From Betaproteobacteria bacterium (lineage in GTDB: Bacteria; Pseudomonadota; Gammaproteobacteria; Burkholderiales; Burkholderiaceae_D), in the NCBI GenBank assembly GCA_025362735.1, contig JANYFL010000071.1:103134-167133 (forward strand): a stretch of DNA of 64,000 bases, read 5' to 3'. Of this stretch, positions 9,783 to 18,890 are shown in pieces (position 1 is the first letter of the stretch; each line of letters starts with the position of its first letter). A model generated the notes under the pieces. The model was given only the letters and a program-made list of their open reading frames with translations. It had not been told where the DNA came from and did not search any database. Both the position numbers and the translations under genes were made by a program.

Positions 9783-9969
9783 TAGTGTCCTGTCCCGTAA
9801 ATAGGTGGCATGAAAAAATGCAAGAACGATGCAGCTTCAAGTTTTGCCGAAAATCGGGATCGGCAAGGCACGGCGCGCAGCCGGGTTGGACACTCGGCGA
9901 GCAACGTAACGCGGCAGAGCCTGATTTCTCGGTAAAACTTTTGCCATTTATTTGCGGGACAGGACACTA
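9783..9969. mobile_element. MITE-like element with 15-bp terminal inverted repeats and TA flanks
   Basis: A 183-bp non-coding element (9785-9967) is flanked by the dinucleotide TA on both sides (9783-9784, 9968-9969). Its ends are near-identical inverted repeats (GTGTCCTGTCCCG...) and the similarity between arms continues inward with GTTTTRCCGA and AATCRGG blocks, so the whole unit is an imperfect palindrome. TA duplication is typical of IS630/Tc1-mariner transposases, so I infer that it is a non-autonomous element mobilised in trans. It encodes no protein. It fills the cysA to rhodanese spacer, ending four bases before the downstream start codon. Confidence 0.8.
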
Positions 9970-9972
9970 ATC

Positions 9973-10431
9973 ATGAACGAGCCATCTGAAGTCGATGAAA
10001 TTCTTGAACGTGCGGCCACGCGCGCCAAAGAAAAAAATCTGTCGTATAAGGGCGCAGTTACCCCTGCCGAAGCGCATGCCCTGATGCAGGCAGGTCAGGC
10101 CAAGCTGGTCGATGTTCGGACGCGCTTTGAGAACGAGTATGTTGGCCGCGTGCCGAATACAGTACTGATTGAGTGGAAGGCGTTAGGGGCGCCTAGTCCC
10201 AATCCGGACTTTCTTGCACAACTGGCGCAAGTGGCCAACAAGCAGGACAATATTCTTTTTCTTTGCCGTAGCGGTGGGCGATCTCACTCAGCAGCTGTGG
10301 CAGCGACCCAAGCGGGCTATTCGGGAGCCTTCAATATTCTCGAAGGCTTCGAAGGTGATCTGGATGCTGAGGGGCATCGTGGCAGCAAGGGTGGCTGGCG
10401 CAAAGCCGGGCTGCCCTGGGTTCAGGGTTGA
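9973..10431 (+). CDS. Rhodanese-like domain protein
   Basis: Single rhodanese domain, 152 aa, predicted cytoplasmic (no signal peptide). The active-site loop 'CRSGGRS' places the catalytic cysteine at C98, and 'LVDVRTRFENEYVGRVPNT' is the conserved CH2-type start of the domain. Such proteins carry persulfide sulfur; next to sulfate assimilation and a peroxiredoxin it probably handles sulfane sulfur or redox stress, but its substrate is unknown. I start at ATG 9973; the in-frame TTG at 9952 lies inside the MITE terminus. The element has replaced the normal upstream sequence, so the ribosome binding site is poor. Confidence 0.9.
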   Translation: MNEPSEVDEILERAATRAKEKNLSYKGAVTPAEAHALMQAGQAKLVDVRTRFENEYVGRVPNTVLIEWKALGAPSPNPDFLAQLAQVANKQDNILFLCRSGGRSHSAAVAATQAGYSGAFNILEGFEGDLDAEGHRGSKGGWRKAGLPWVQG

Positions 10432-10526
10432 TTTCCCCTCTCCTATATGAAGAGGCAGAGTAAGCGTGACATTAAAAGTAATGGCATTTTTTGACTTGTA
10501 GTTCATTAAAGAAAAGGAGCACGATC

Positions 10527-11168
10527 ATGGCACTAAGACTCGGCGACACCGCACCGGACTTCGTTCAGAAGTCCACCGCAGGCGATATTTCTTTTCATCA
10601 ATGGCTCGGCGAGAGTTGGGGTCTGCTGTTTTCACATCCCAAGGATTTCACCCCAGTCTGCACCACAGAATTGGGCGCAACCGCAAAATTGAAAGATGAG
10701 TTTGCCAAGCGCAACGTCAAGGCATTGGCGGTCAGTGTTGACGATGTCGATTCGCATAACCGTTGGACTGGCGACATCAATGAAACCCAGAACACCACGG
10801 TGAACTTCCCGATTCTGGCTGACCCGGATCGCAAGGTTTCGGATTTGTACGACATGATTCATCCGAATGCGAACGACACCTTCACCGTGCGTTCGGTGTT
10901 CTTCATCGATCCGAAGAAAAAAGTGCGCGCAACGATCACCTATCCGGCCAGCACCGGGCGCAATTTCGAAGAGATTCTGCGTGTGATCGATTCCTTGCAA
11001 CTGACCGACAACTACAGCGTTGCCACACCGGTGAACTGGAAGCAAGGTCAGGACGTGATCATTGTTCCTTCACTGCAGGATCCGGAAGTATTGAAACAGA
11101 AATTTCCGAAAGGCTATACTGTCGTCAAACCTTATTTGAGAACCACACCCCAGCCCGATCTGAAATGA
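10527..11168 (+). CDS. 1-Cys (Prx6-type) peroxiredoxin
   Basis: Thiol peroxidase reducing H2O2 and organic hydroperoxides. The 213-aa protein has the peroxidatic cysteine in 'FTPVCTTELG' (C45). It also has the long C-terminal arm characteristic of the Prx6 subfamily, including 'DPDRKVSDLYDMI', 'TYPASTGRNFEEILRV' and 'VNWKQGQDVIIVPS'. I chose the ATG at 10527, with AAAGGAG just upstream, over an earlier in-frame codon. Its stop overlaps dsbB by 4 bp, linking peroxide defence and disulfide chemistry in one transcript. Confidence 0.95.
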   Translation: MALRLGDTAPDFVQKSTAGDISFHQWLGESWGLLFSHPKDFTPVCTTELGATAKLKDEFAKRNVKALAVSVDDVDSHNRWTGDINETQNTTVNFPILADPDRKVSDLYDMIHPNANDTFTVRSVFFIDPKKKVRATITYPASTGRNFEEILRVIDSLQLTDNYSVATPVNWKQGQDVIIVPSLQDPEVLKQKFPKGYTVVKPYLRTTPQPDLK

Positions 11169-11680
11169 ATTTTCTCAATACTTTGACGACAAGAAAGCTC
11201 GCCCTGGCGGGCTTTCTCATTTGTGTCGGCTTGATTGGCTTTGCGCTTTATCTGGAGCATTACCAGAATCTGGAGCCTTGCCCGCTCTGCATGCTGCAAC
11301 GCCTGTGCTACTTCGCGCTCGGTGGCGTATTTCTGGTTGCGGCCATCCACGGTCCTGGCCCGATTGGCTCGCGGATTTATGGAGGACTGGCTTTCATCGT
11401 CGCGGCGACTGGGGCAGGTTGTTCAACTCGACATGTCTGGCTGCAGTGGAACCCGCCTGACTTCAATGCGTGTACTCCCGATCTGTTTTTTCAGTTGCGC
11501 CAATATCCTTGGTTGCGCGTAATCGAACGTGCCTTGCGTGCGACGGGCGATTGCGCCAAAGTGGACTGGACCCTACTGGGTTTATCCATTGCCGAGTGGT
11601 CGCTGATCTGGTTTGTTTTGCTCGCTTTGCTTGCTGCTACGATTTTTATACGCGCAAAATCTGTGAAGAGAAGTCACTGA
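11165..11680 (+). CDS. dsbB: Disulfide bond formation protein DsbB
   Basis: Inner-membrane quinone reductase that re-oxidises periplasmic DsbA. The 171-aa protein has about four transmembrane segments. Its cysteines match E. coli almost position for position: C39/C42 in 'PCPLC' and C103/C130 in the second periplasmic loop ('ACTPDL' and 'GDCAK'). Arg is conserved in 'MLQRLCYF'. The start overlaps the peroxiredoxin stop (ATGA). No dsbA is visible in the window. The gene is convergent with the metallo-beta-lactamase-fold gene, only one base apart. Confidence 0.94.
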   Translation: MNFLNTLTTRKLALAGFLICVGLIGFALYLEHYQNLEPCPLCMLQRLCYFALGGVFLVAAIHGPGPIGSRIYGGLAFIVAATGAGCSTRHVWLQWNPPDFNACTPDLFFQLRQYPWLRVIERALRATGDCAKVDWTLLGLSIAEWSLIWFVLLALLAATIFIRAKSVKRSH

Positions 11681-11681
11681 T

Positions 11682-12671
11682 TTAGCGGATACGTACCCGT
11701 GGCGGAGGCGGGCCGTCCTTCAATTGCTTCTGTAGTTTGTCTTCAAAATCCTGCTCATAGGCAGCGATGACCCCACGATAGCCGAGCTGATCAATCCAGA
11801 CATTTTTTTCACCGGCCTTGGCCCGTTCCAGTTTGCCAATCAGGTCAAAGTTATAGGTATGGGTTCCTGGTGTGGGGATATCGACTGGAAGCGATTTCAA
11901 TACTTCCCAGTTGTGCTGGAGCCGTGCAGTTGGAAAATTGGGATCGCTGACGACATTGTTGGGCATCTCCCAACAGCACACATCAGCGACGTTATATGTA
12001 GTGCCATTTTCCTTTTCCTGCCAGAACCAGGTCGTCGATCCTTTGGTGTGGCCGGGTATGTGATAAGCGGTCAATACCTTGCCACCCAGTCTCACCTGGT
12101 CGCGGTCATGCAGAATCCGGTCGACCTTGACTGGCCTGATGCTCATATTCGGATCAAGCGCGTTAGAGCCTCTCTCCATCGCCTCGACATCGCCTTCCAT
12201 CACGTACAGTTTTGCACCGCTCTTTTCCTTGAAATAGGCCGCGGCCCCGTTGTGGTCACTGTGGTTTTCTGTGGTGAGCATGATTTTGATGTCGGTGACA
12301 TTGATGCCGATTTTTTTGAGACTGGCTTCAGTTTTGTCTGCGGTATCGGCCCAGCCTGCATCCAGCATGATCACGCCTTCAGGCGTCTTGATGACGTAGA
12401 CGCCGAAATTGTGAATGCCAACAAAGTAGAGATCACCGACGATCTTGAATGGTTCAATTTCAGTCTTTGCGATTTTGGAATCCGCAGAGGCAAGCCGCGT
12501 GGCTTCGATCTTGGCCTGCAACTTGCGGCCATATTCAAGATCGGTCGGCCTATATGGCAAGGGAGTTTGTGCCCCATAGGGCTGGCCAGTGGGACTCTGC
12601 GTCGCGCATCCTGCGATTGCCATACAAATTGATATCGTGCCAATGATGGCTATCCGAAGATTCAGTTTCAT
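11682..12671 (-). CDS. Subclass B3-like metallo-beta-lactamase-fold lipoprotein
   Basis: A 329-aa MBL-fold hydrolase with a lipoprotein signal ('MAIAGC', lipid-modified C22). I start at the ATG preceded by GGAGACGGGA, not the ATG five codons upstream. The zinc motif reads E135-N-H137-S-D139-H140, so the first metal-binding His is Glu; the other ligands are H208 ('IPGHTKGS') and H271 ('GTHTY'). This E/H/H + D/H/H arrangement is that of the 'B3-E' type of B3 metallo-beta-lactamases, some of which hydrolyse beta-lactams. A long C-terminal helix ends in 'PPPPRVRIR'. Actual beta-lactamase activity cannot be read from sequence. Confidence 0.85.
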   Translation of the reverse strand: MKLNLRIAIIGTISICMAIAGCATQSPTGQPYGAQTPLPYRPTDLEYGRKLQAKIEATRLASADSKIAKTEIEPFKIVGDLYFVGIHNFGVYVIKTPEGVIMLDAGWADTADKTEASLKKIGINVTDIKIMLTTENHSDHNGAAAYFKEKSGAKLYVMEGDVEAMERGSNALDPNMSIRPVKVDRILHDRDQVRLGGKVLTAYHIPGHTKGSTTWFWQEKENGTTYNVADVCCWEMPNNVVSDPNFPTARLQHNWEVLKSLPVDIPTPGTHTYNFDLIGKLERAKAGEKNVWIDQLGYRGVIAAYEQDFEDKLQKQLKDGPPPPRVRIR

Positions 12672-12732
12672 TCCCGTCTCCGTCATTGAAGAAAAAGTAT
12701 GGGCGATGGCTAAGGCGTGTCATCCACCTTTT

Positions 12733-12808
12733 GTCATTCCCGCGAAAGCGGGAATCCAGCGACTTCAGGTGGATAAAGACACTGAATCCCCGCTTTCGCG
12801 AGGATGAC
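12733..12808. repeat. Palindromic intergenic repeat (REP-like)
   Basis: Inverted arms at 12733-12760 and 12781-12808 share GTCATYCYCGCGAAAGCGG, separated by a 20-bp loop. This sequence type is common in beta- and gammaproteobacterial intergenic regions. It lies upstream of the lipoprotein MBL gene. It is distinct from the repeat family at 1290 and 61715. Confidence 0.8.
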
Positions 12809-12958
12809 AGTGTTTAAGTAAGTGCCAGTCGTCTGCAGTGGGGAAATTGCAGTTCGTCAGTAAGGCACGGTCAGCTAAATTATAAAAGTTTATGGCCCTT
12901 GCCGGGCTTGCTGTAAGACGTGATCCGTTCTATCCAGTAGTGCGCTGATGAACATCAA

Positions 12959-15900
12959 TCACAATTGATCATCGCCATGCAAGACCAACTGGAGCGCTCT
13001 CAAAAGAGCTTCCGAAGTGTAGGGCTTGGGGATGAAGTGTTGCATGCCTGCCCCCATTGCTTTGGCGACGCCGCCATTCGAAGCCATGCCGCTTGAGCCA
13101 ATAATACGGATATACGGATTGATGGATTTGAGGGCAATGATTAATGCCGGCCCATCCATAATCGGCATGGTCATATCCGTGAGGACCACTGCAATTTCTT
13201 GCTTATGCTCAGCGTATGCCGCAACAGCCTCGGCACCATTGGTGGCCAACATCACGCGATAGCCAAATCTTTCGAGTGAGCGTCGGGTGATATCGCGAAT
13301 TGCGGCTTCATCATCGACGACCAATATGAGTTCTCCATTGCCATGCGGAAATCCCGTTTGCCGGGTAGCGACTTGATGGGCTCTCGTTTCGGTTGTATTG
13401 GCAGGCAGATAAATCTTGAACTTGGTACCACGACCAACTTCGCTATAAAGATGAATGAAACCGTCATGGCTTTTAACAATAGCCAAGGTGGTAGAGAGAC
13501 CGAGCCCGGTACCTTGACCGCTCGGTTTGGTCGTGAAGAATGGATCGAACACCTTATCCCGAATTTCAACCGGAATGCCTGTACCGGTATCGATGACTTT
13601 CACCATCACATAGGGACCAGAATGGGCGTCTATATTCATCGCCGTATACGTCTCATCCAGCACGATGTTTTCCATGTGCAGCGAAAGTGTACCGCCATTG
13701 GGCATGGCGTCGCGCGCGTTGACGCACAGATTCAGGAAGATCTGATGCAATTGAGTCGAGTCGCCAGTCACTGTCCAAAGTTCCGGGTCGGAATAGAACT
13801 GTAAATCAATGGATTTCGGAAAAGTATCCCGGATGACAATGAGCAGGTCTTGCATAACTTCGGTCAGATCCACATTTACGCGTTGCCCTTTGACACCGCG
13901 AGCAAACGATAAGACTTGTTGTACAAGATTGGCACCACGCTGAGCGCTCACTTGTAAAGTTCTGAGCATTGCGAGGCCATCTTGATCATTGACCATTTCC
14001 TTGAGCATTTCAACCGACATCAAAATGGGTGCCAGTACATTATTCAGATCATGAGCAATGCCACCTGCGAGCGAACCGACACTTTCCATGCGCTGTGCGC
14101 GCAAAAATTGCTGCTCCAGTTTTTTTCGCTCGGTAATGTCGCGAATCATTGCAATCAAATTGCCATCGGGCATCATCGTGGCAATCACGTCGGCTGGAAA
14201 CTGTGAACCGTCTTTGCGCCGGAACAGCCACTCACGGTGATAATCTGAATGCGCTTTGATGGTTTCCAATGCGGGGTTGATATTCGGAGTCTCTGACGGA
14301 GCAACAATGTCTTCGCCCCGCAGCCCAATGAGCTCCTCACGTTTATAGCCAAGCATCTGGCAGATGCTTGCATTGGCATCCAGATAAACACTTTCCGTGG
14401 TGGCGATGAGAATGCCGTCCGGGGCATACTCGAACAGCGTGCGATATTGCCCCTCACTCGCGCGTATCGCCACTTCTGCTTGCTTGAGTTTGGAGATGTC
14501 CGTGACGATTCCGGTAAGACGAATGAGCTTACCTTCCGTGTCCCGTACTTGAAAACCACGAACACGAATCCACACAATCTCATCGTCAGGTCGCAGTATG
14601 CGATACTCAATATCAAGGCAGGGCGCATTTTTTGTGAGTTCAGCAAACGCATCCAGCACGCGCTGACGGTCATCTGGATGAGTGAATTGGGCCCATTCAT
14701 GAGGATTTACATATAAGGCCTGGACCGAACGGCCCCAAATCTTTTCAAAGGCCGGACTGACGTAAAGCAACTCGCGCATATCGGCCGAGCGAATCCAGAA
14801 GACATCGGTGATGTTGTCGACGAGTTGATGGAATTTTTCATTGCTTTCAAGTAATGCATTCTCGGTTTTTTTACGCTCGGTAATGTCTCGTGCAATTTTG
14901 GAGACACCAATGATATTGCCGTCAACGTCCTTAATAGGTGAGGCCGTAATGGAGACATTGATCAAGTTTCCATTTTTGGTTTGGCGCAGGGTTTCAAAAT
15001 GGTCTACGTTTTCACCCCGCCTGATTGTGCCGAGGATGAAGTTCTCTTCATCCTGTCGGTCAGAGGGAATCAACCGCATGATGGACGTTCCGATCATCTC
15101 GCTTGCCGAGCAGCCAAAAATCGTTTCTGCACCTGTATTCCAGCTGGTGATGATGCTATTTAGATTTTTGCCAATGATGGCGTCTTTGGAAGACTCGACG
15201 ATTGCGGCAAACTGTCTTGAAGCGATTTCTGCCTGTTTGCGAGCAGTGATGTCGCGTGTAATGCCGAGCAGTGCCGAGACTTGACCGTGTTCATCGAGCA
15301 GTGGCGCTGAGCGTGTTTCCAGCCAACGCGGCGTTCCCTTCAGACCAACGATCTTGAATTCAACAAGACCAGATTCACCATTGAAGACGCGATCCGTCAA
15401 AGTGACAAACCGGGCACGATGTTCAGGCACCACCAGTGAATAAAGACATTGACCGGCAACCTGGGCAAATGAATCAGCCTCGATCATTGCCAATCCCGCT
15501 GGATTCATCATTTGCAACGTGCCGTCAGAACCGAGAACTTTTACGCACTCGGGTTCGGAGTCAATGATGGTACGCAGGAAGCGTTCACTTTTCCCTAATT
15601 CATGGGACTTATGACGTAGTTCCAGTTGGGTCATCACTTGTCGCGCAAGGATGCGCAAGGCTTCCTGCTGGAATGGATTCAGCTGACGTGGTATGCGGTC
15701 AATAATGCAGAGAGTGCCAAGTGCATGATCTTCTTTCGTTACCAACGGCACGCCAGCGTAAAAGCGGATATGCGGTTCCGAAACGACTAAAGGATTATCA
15801 GAAAAGCGTTCATCTTTTGTGGCATCGGACACGATGAATATATCTGGTTCATTGATGGCATGTGCGCAAAAAGAAATATCGCGAGGCGTTTCGGAAACTG

Positions 15901-16096
15901 ATATGCCGATTTTCGATTTGAACCATTGACGATTCTCATCAATGAGTGAAATCAATGAAATAGGGACTTGGCAGATATGTGCCGCCAATGTAGCGAGCTC
16001 ATCCAGAGCCTGCTCTGTCTGCGTATCGAGCAAATTATATTGCCGCAGTATTTCCAGACGGTGTTGCTCGTTGATTGGTTGAGGGGGTATCTTCAT
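12959..16096 (-). CDS. Hybrid sensor histidine kinase with GAF, four PAS domains, HisKA, HATPase and receiver
   Basis: A 1045-aa predicted soluble signalling protein without clear transmembrane segments. Domain order: GAF (about 15-160), PAS1 (170-290), PAS2 (293-410), PAS3 (418-535), PAS4 (545-660), HisKA with phospho-acceptor H682 in 'GGIAHDLNN', HATPase with 'NLCVNARDAMP', 'DTGTGIP' and 'GTGLGL' (about 785-900), and a C-terminal receiver (922-1040) with phospho-acceptor D974 and K1024. The stimulus is unknown. No response-regulator partner lies adjacent, so output would be through another protein. The start has GAGGA upstream. A 330-bp spacer without genes precedes it. Confidence 0.95.
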   Translation of the reverse strand: MKIPPQPINEQHRLEILRQYNLLDTQTEQALDELATLAAHICQVPISLISLIDENRQWFKSKIGISVSETPRDISFCAHAINEPDIFIVSDATKDERFSDNPLVVSEPHIRFYAGVPLVTKEDHALGTLCIIDRIPRQLNPFQQEALRILARQVMTQLELRHKSHELGKSERFLRTIIDSEPECVKVLGSDGTLQMMNPAGLAMIEADSFAQVAGQCLYSLVVPEHRARFVTLTDRVFNGESGLVEFKIVGLKGTPRWLETRSAPLLDEHGQVSALLGITRDITARKQAEIASRQFAAIVESSKDAIIGKNLNSIITSWNTGAETIFGCSASEMIGTSIMRLIPSDRQDEENFILGTIRRGENVDHFETLRQTKNGNLINVSITASPIKDVDGNIIGVSKIARDITERKKTENALLESNEKFHQLVDNITDVFWIRSADMRELLYVSPAFEKIWGRSVQALYVNPHEWAQFTHPDDRQRVLDAFAELTKNAPCLDIEYRILRPDDEIVWIRVRGFQVRDTEGKLIRLTGIVTDISKLKQAEVAIRASEGQYRTLFEYAPDGILIATTESVYLDANASICQMLGYKREELIGLRGEDIVAPSETPNINPALETIKAHSDYHREWLFRRKDGSQFPADVIATMMPDGNLIAMIRDITERKKLEQQFLRAQRMESVGSLAGGIAHDLNNVLAPILMSVEMLKEMVNDQDGLAMLRTLQVSAQRGANLVQQVLSFARGVKGQRVNVDLTEVMQDLLIVIRDTFPKSIDLQFYSDPELWTVTGDSTQLHQIFLNLCVNARDAMPNGGTLSLHMENIVLDETYTAMNIDAHSGPYVMVKVIDTGTGIPVEIRDKVFDPFFTTKPSGQGTGLGLSTTLAIVKSHDGFIHLYSEVGRGTKFKIYLPANTTETRAHQVATRQTGFPHGNGELILVVDDEAAIRDITRRSLERFGYRVMLATNGAEAVAAYAEHKQEIAVVLTDMTMPIMDGPALIIALKSINPYIRIIGSSGMASNGGVAKAMGAGMQHFIPKPYTSEALLRALQLVLHGDDQL

Positions 16097-16426
16097 ATCT
16101 AATCCTCAAGCGCATGCAAGCGGTGGCGATGCAGATCCCTCAGCAGATTTTCGTGGCAAATAGACACTCGCTTCCGGCATGGCACTAAATCAATTCCGTA
16201 CGCTGTAGAGTGTTGAAGGCTCACGGATAATTACCTTCGGAATCCATTTACTCCAGAATACTACCCTGCCAACAAGTTTTTGGGGTGTTACATAAGGAAC
16301 ACAAAACGAATATCTTTGCGGACTAGCGCGGCGTTGCAAATGCCAAATTGGTTTAAGTTTTTTCTGGCAATCGCTTATGAATTTGATTGTTTTACTTAGT
16401 CACATTTCTAATGTTGTCCAGGACAT
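16097..16426. other. Gene-free 330-bp spacer upstream of the hybrid kinase
   Basis: It separates two genes on the minus strand. It holds no open frame with family similarity, no tRNA and no obvious repeat. It is more AT-rich than its neighbours towards 16340-16420 and presumably carries the hybrid-kinase promoter, but I see no convincing -35/-10 pair. Confidence 0.5.
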
Positions 16427-17614
16427 CTAAAGTGGTAGTACTTTGAAATTGAACACCCGTTCCGTGAACCAGATCGCTGCCAAGACAATGCCCAAAGTCG
16501 ATCCTCCTGCGAGTACAGTGGTTTGGTAACTCGGTCTGCTTCGCAGCCAATATAACGGTGCAATTGCTGCAGTGACGACGAGCAGTTGACCGATTTCGAC
16601 GCCGAGATTGAATTGCAGCAATGCCCAGGCGAAATCACCGGTCGAGAGATCAAGGTCACGTAATACTTCTGCAAAACCAAAGCCGTGAATCAGGCCAAAA
16701 AAGAAAGTGAGGATGGCGACGCGGCGCGTCACGACCGGCCAGAGATTGTTGAGGGCAGCCAGCATGATCGTGACTGCGATGGCAGGTTCAATCACGCGTG
16801 GGGACAAATGGACAATGCGCGTCGAAGCAAGTCCGAGCGTAATGGAATGCGCAATCGTGAAAGCCGTAATCACACGCAATAAGGGCCAGACTGCTTGCCC
16901 GAATGAAACCGGTTCCCAATATCCTTCACGCGCGCTCCCGGATCGCTTCAATACCGCTGGAAGCAACAGACACAGCAGAAACAAAATATGGTCGTAGCCC
17001 GTGAGAATATGGTGAATGCCCTCACGCAAAAAACCGGCGTGAGCAATACTCAATTTGTTTTCCGCCTGGCCATTGATATGGGCTGAGGCAGAATGTGTCA
17101 GAGCGGGCTGGACGCCATTGGCACTGATCATTACCTCGCCATGAGCGGGATCGAGCACCAGAGGCAACGGCGCATGTCCAGCAAAACTGACCCGGGTCAC
17201 GCCCCGATGCGTGGGATCAATGTCTTCAAACAGCCGGTAGTCCACTTTAAGACCGCTTCCGGCTGAACATGCAGAGGTAAAGCGCAACACAAGATAAGTG
17301 CCATCGCTATGTTGGTCGATGGCTTGATTGTCAGGCTTTAATGCACACGTAGTGGAGTTACCGGTCAGGCTTAGATGCTTCAGTAAATAGTCATTGATGT
17401 CGGGCTGGCGAGTGCGGATTTCACCCCAGGTCAGTTTGTCGTCATGGTTGGCATCAAGGGCGAGGACGACATCAAGATCACGCAGGGCAATGTCCCAGCG
17501 GCCTTGTATATCATGCGCATTCACATCCAGCCAGAGATAGGCGTCACTCGGTTTATGGGCTTGCGCAAGACTCGTACAGCACAACAATAGAACCGCAACA
17601 ATTAGCCGCTTCAT
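16427..17614 (-). CDS. HupE/UreJ-like membrane protein
   Basis: A 395-aa protein with a signal peptide (cut after 'SLAQA') and a ~180-residue exported N-terminal domain containing an acidic 'LDANHDDKLTWGE' segment that resembles a metal-binding EF-like loop. About six to seven transmembrane helices follow, with the family motifs 'GYDHILFLLCLLLP' and 'GLIHGFGFAEVLRDL'. HupE/UreJ proteins are linked to nickel uptake, but this large two-part form is of unknown function. It is the last gene of an operon with DUF4331; its start overlaps the upstream stop by 4 bp. No urease or hydrogenase gene is present in the window. Confidence 0.85.
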   Translation of the reverse strand: MKRLIVAVLLLCCTSLAQAHKPSDAYLWLDVNAHDIQGRWDIALRDLDVVLALDANHDDKLTWGEIRTRQPDINDYLLKHLSLTGNSTTCALKPDNQAIDQHSDGTYLVLRFTSACSAGSGLKVDYRLFEDIDPTHRGVTRVSFAGHAPLPLVLDPAHGEVMISANGVQPALTHSASAHINGQAENKLSIAHAGFLREGIHHILTGYDHILFLLCLLLPAVLKRSGSAREGYWEPVSFGQAVWPLLRVITAFTIAHSITLGLASTRIVHLSPRVIEPAIAVTIMLAALNNLWPVVTRRVAILTFFFGLIHGFGFAEVLRDLDLSTGDFAWALLQFNLGVEIGQLLVVTAAIAPLYWLRSRPSYQTTVLAGGSTLGIVLAAIWFTERVFNFKVLPL

Positions 17615-18840
17615 GATGTCTGTGCACTCTGAAGAAGACGGGCGATACGTGCATCGGACAGACCTTGTTGCGCTAACCCGATTTTGACTTCCTGGAGTGC
17701 TTGGCCATCATGTGCTGCAGCGGCGGCTTGCGCCATCACTAGCCAGTCGACGGGTTCTTTCTGGACGCGTAGATTTTCACGAGCATTGATCAGCGCCCCC
17801 GCAGAATCATTCTGTACTTGTAGTTGAAAGCGCGCCAGCTCACGCCCATGTTTGGCGGCGCCGTCACCGCGCAATCGGGCTGCGTCAAAACGTTCGGCAA
17901 GTTGTATCGTGCTCGCTTCTGCCTGCTTCAGGCCAAGTTTTTTCTCGGCAATCGTCCTGCGCAGCAACACGCCATCGCTGGCTGGCTCGGGTTGATTGGC
18001 CAGTAAACGCAAAACCTCTTTCGGACGCGACTGTGCCAGCAAAAAATCCGCATAGGCAAATATTAAATAGCCATCTTGCGCATCTTTGGCTGTGTTCGCG
18101 AAGGCCTGACGATAAAAGTGCTCCGCACTTGCGGTGCGACCGGCGCGTTCATCCAGTTCGGCAAGTGTGGTCAGCAACCAGCGCCGCGTGTCTATTTGTT
18201 CAACACCCTGTAATGCGGAACTGGACAGCAGATCATTCAGTTGTGTACGGGCGCTATCGCGTTGTCCACGCAGACCCGTATTTTCAGCCAGACAGGCCAG
18301 AGCGTAACTAGTAGTGAAACGTGCCAGGCTATTGCAGGCTCGATCTGATTCGGCATAGTTCCCCTGGACTCGCTCGATTGTGGCGAGAGTGAGCCAGGCT
18401 TGGGCTGCAATTTTTGGTGCAGGTGCCGACTGAAGGATGTGCATGAGGCGCACCCGTGCCTTTGAGAAATCGTGCTGGTATTGATCGAGTGTGGCCTGCA
18501 TCAAGACCACAGCCGGAGGCGCTTGTACATCATCCCGCCAGGGACGCAACGCGGCGAGCGCATAACCCGCAAAGCGGGGATCGCCACGTTCGCGTGCTTG
18601 CTCCAGATACTGTCGTGCTGATTGAACGGCAGTGCTTACATCGGGCGCTGTGTTGACGGCTGATTTCGGTTCAGGGCGCGGCGGCAATGCGAGTCGCGTA
18701 TCGCTGCGGAATAAGCGATAGGGCAGGGTTTCGAGCACGACGCCGTCGCTTGCCGGGACATAGGGTGCAGCTTCACTCAAACTACTGATGCTCAACAGTA
18801 ACGCGACGCAGCACCGTAGCGATATTGAATACGTGGACAT
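17611..18840 (-). CDS. Exported repeat-rich (TPR-like) protein of the DUF4331 operon
   Basis: A 409-aa protein with an N-terminal signal peptide (cut near 'SLSEAAP'), then a helical, Ala/Arg/Gln-rich body with degenerate ~34-residue repeats such as 'AWLTLATIERVQGNYAESDRACNSLARF' and 'RRWLLTTLAELDERAGRTASAEHFYRQAF', typical of tetratricopeptide repeats. It probably acts as a periplasmic scaffold. No catalytic motif is seen. It lies between the small lipoprotein and the HupE-like gene, overlapping the latter by 4 bp. Function unknown; the repeat assignment is from pattern, not from a profile search. Confidence 0.75.
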   Translation of the reverse strand: MSTYSISLRCCVALLLSISSLSEAAPYVPASDGVVLETLPYRLFRSDTRLALPPRPEPKSAVNTAPDVSTAVQSARQYLEQARERGDPRFAGYALAALRPWRDDVQAPPAVVLMQATLDQYQHDFSKARVRLMHILQSAPAPKIAAQAWLTLATIERVQGNYAESDRACNSLARFTTSYALACLAENTGLRGQRDSARTQLNDLLSSSALQGVEQIDTRRWLLTTLAELDERAGRTASAEHFYRQAFANTAKDAQDGYLIFAYADFLLAQSRPKEVLRLLANQPEPASDGVLLRRTIAEKKLGLKQAEASTIQLAERFDAARLRGDGAAKHGRELARFQLQVQNDSAGALINARENLRVQKEPVDWLVMAQAAAAAHDGQALQEVKIGLAQQGLSDARIARLLQSAQTS

Positions 18841-18890
18841 GGTAATCAGGCCCGAACGCTGGAAATGGTTGAAGCGTTCAGGCCTGGACT

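Noticed and set aside
9952..9972. Upstream TTG start for the rhodanese gene
   Set aside because: It lies inside the terminal repeat of the MITE-like element; the ATG at 9973 gives the natural protein.
11859..12632. Long plus-strand open frame opposite the MBL lipoprotein gene
   Set aside because: A mirror of the real gene; no ribosome binding site or family similarity.
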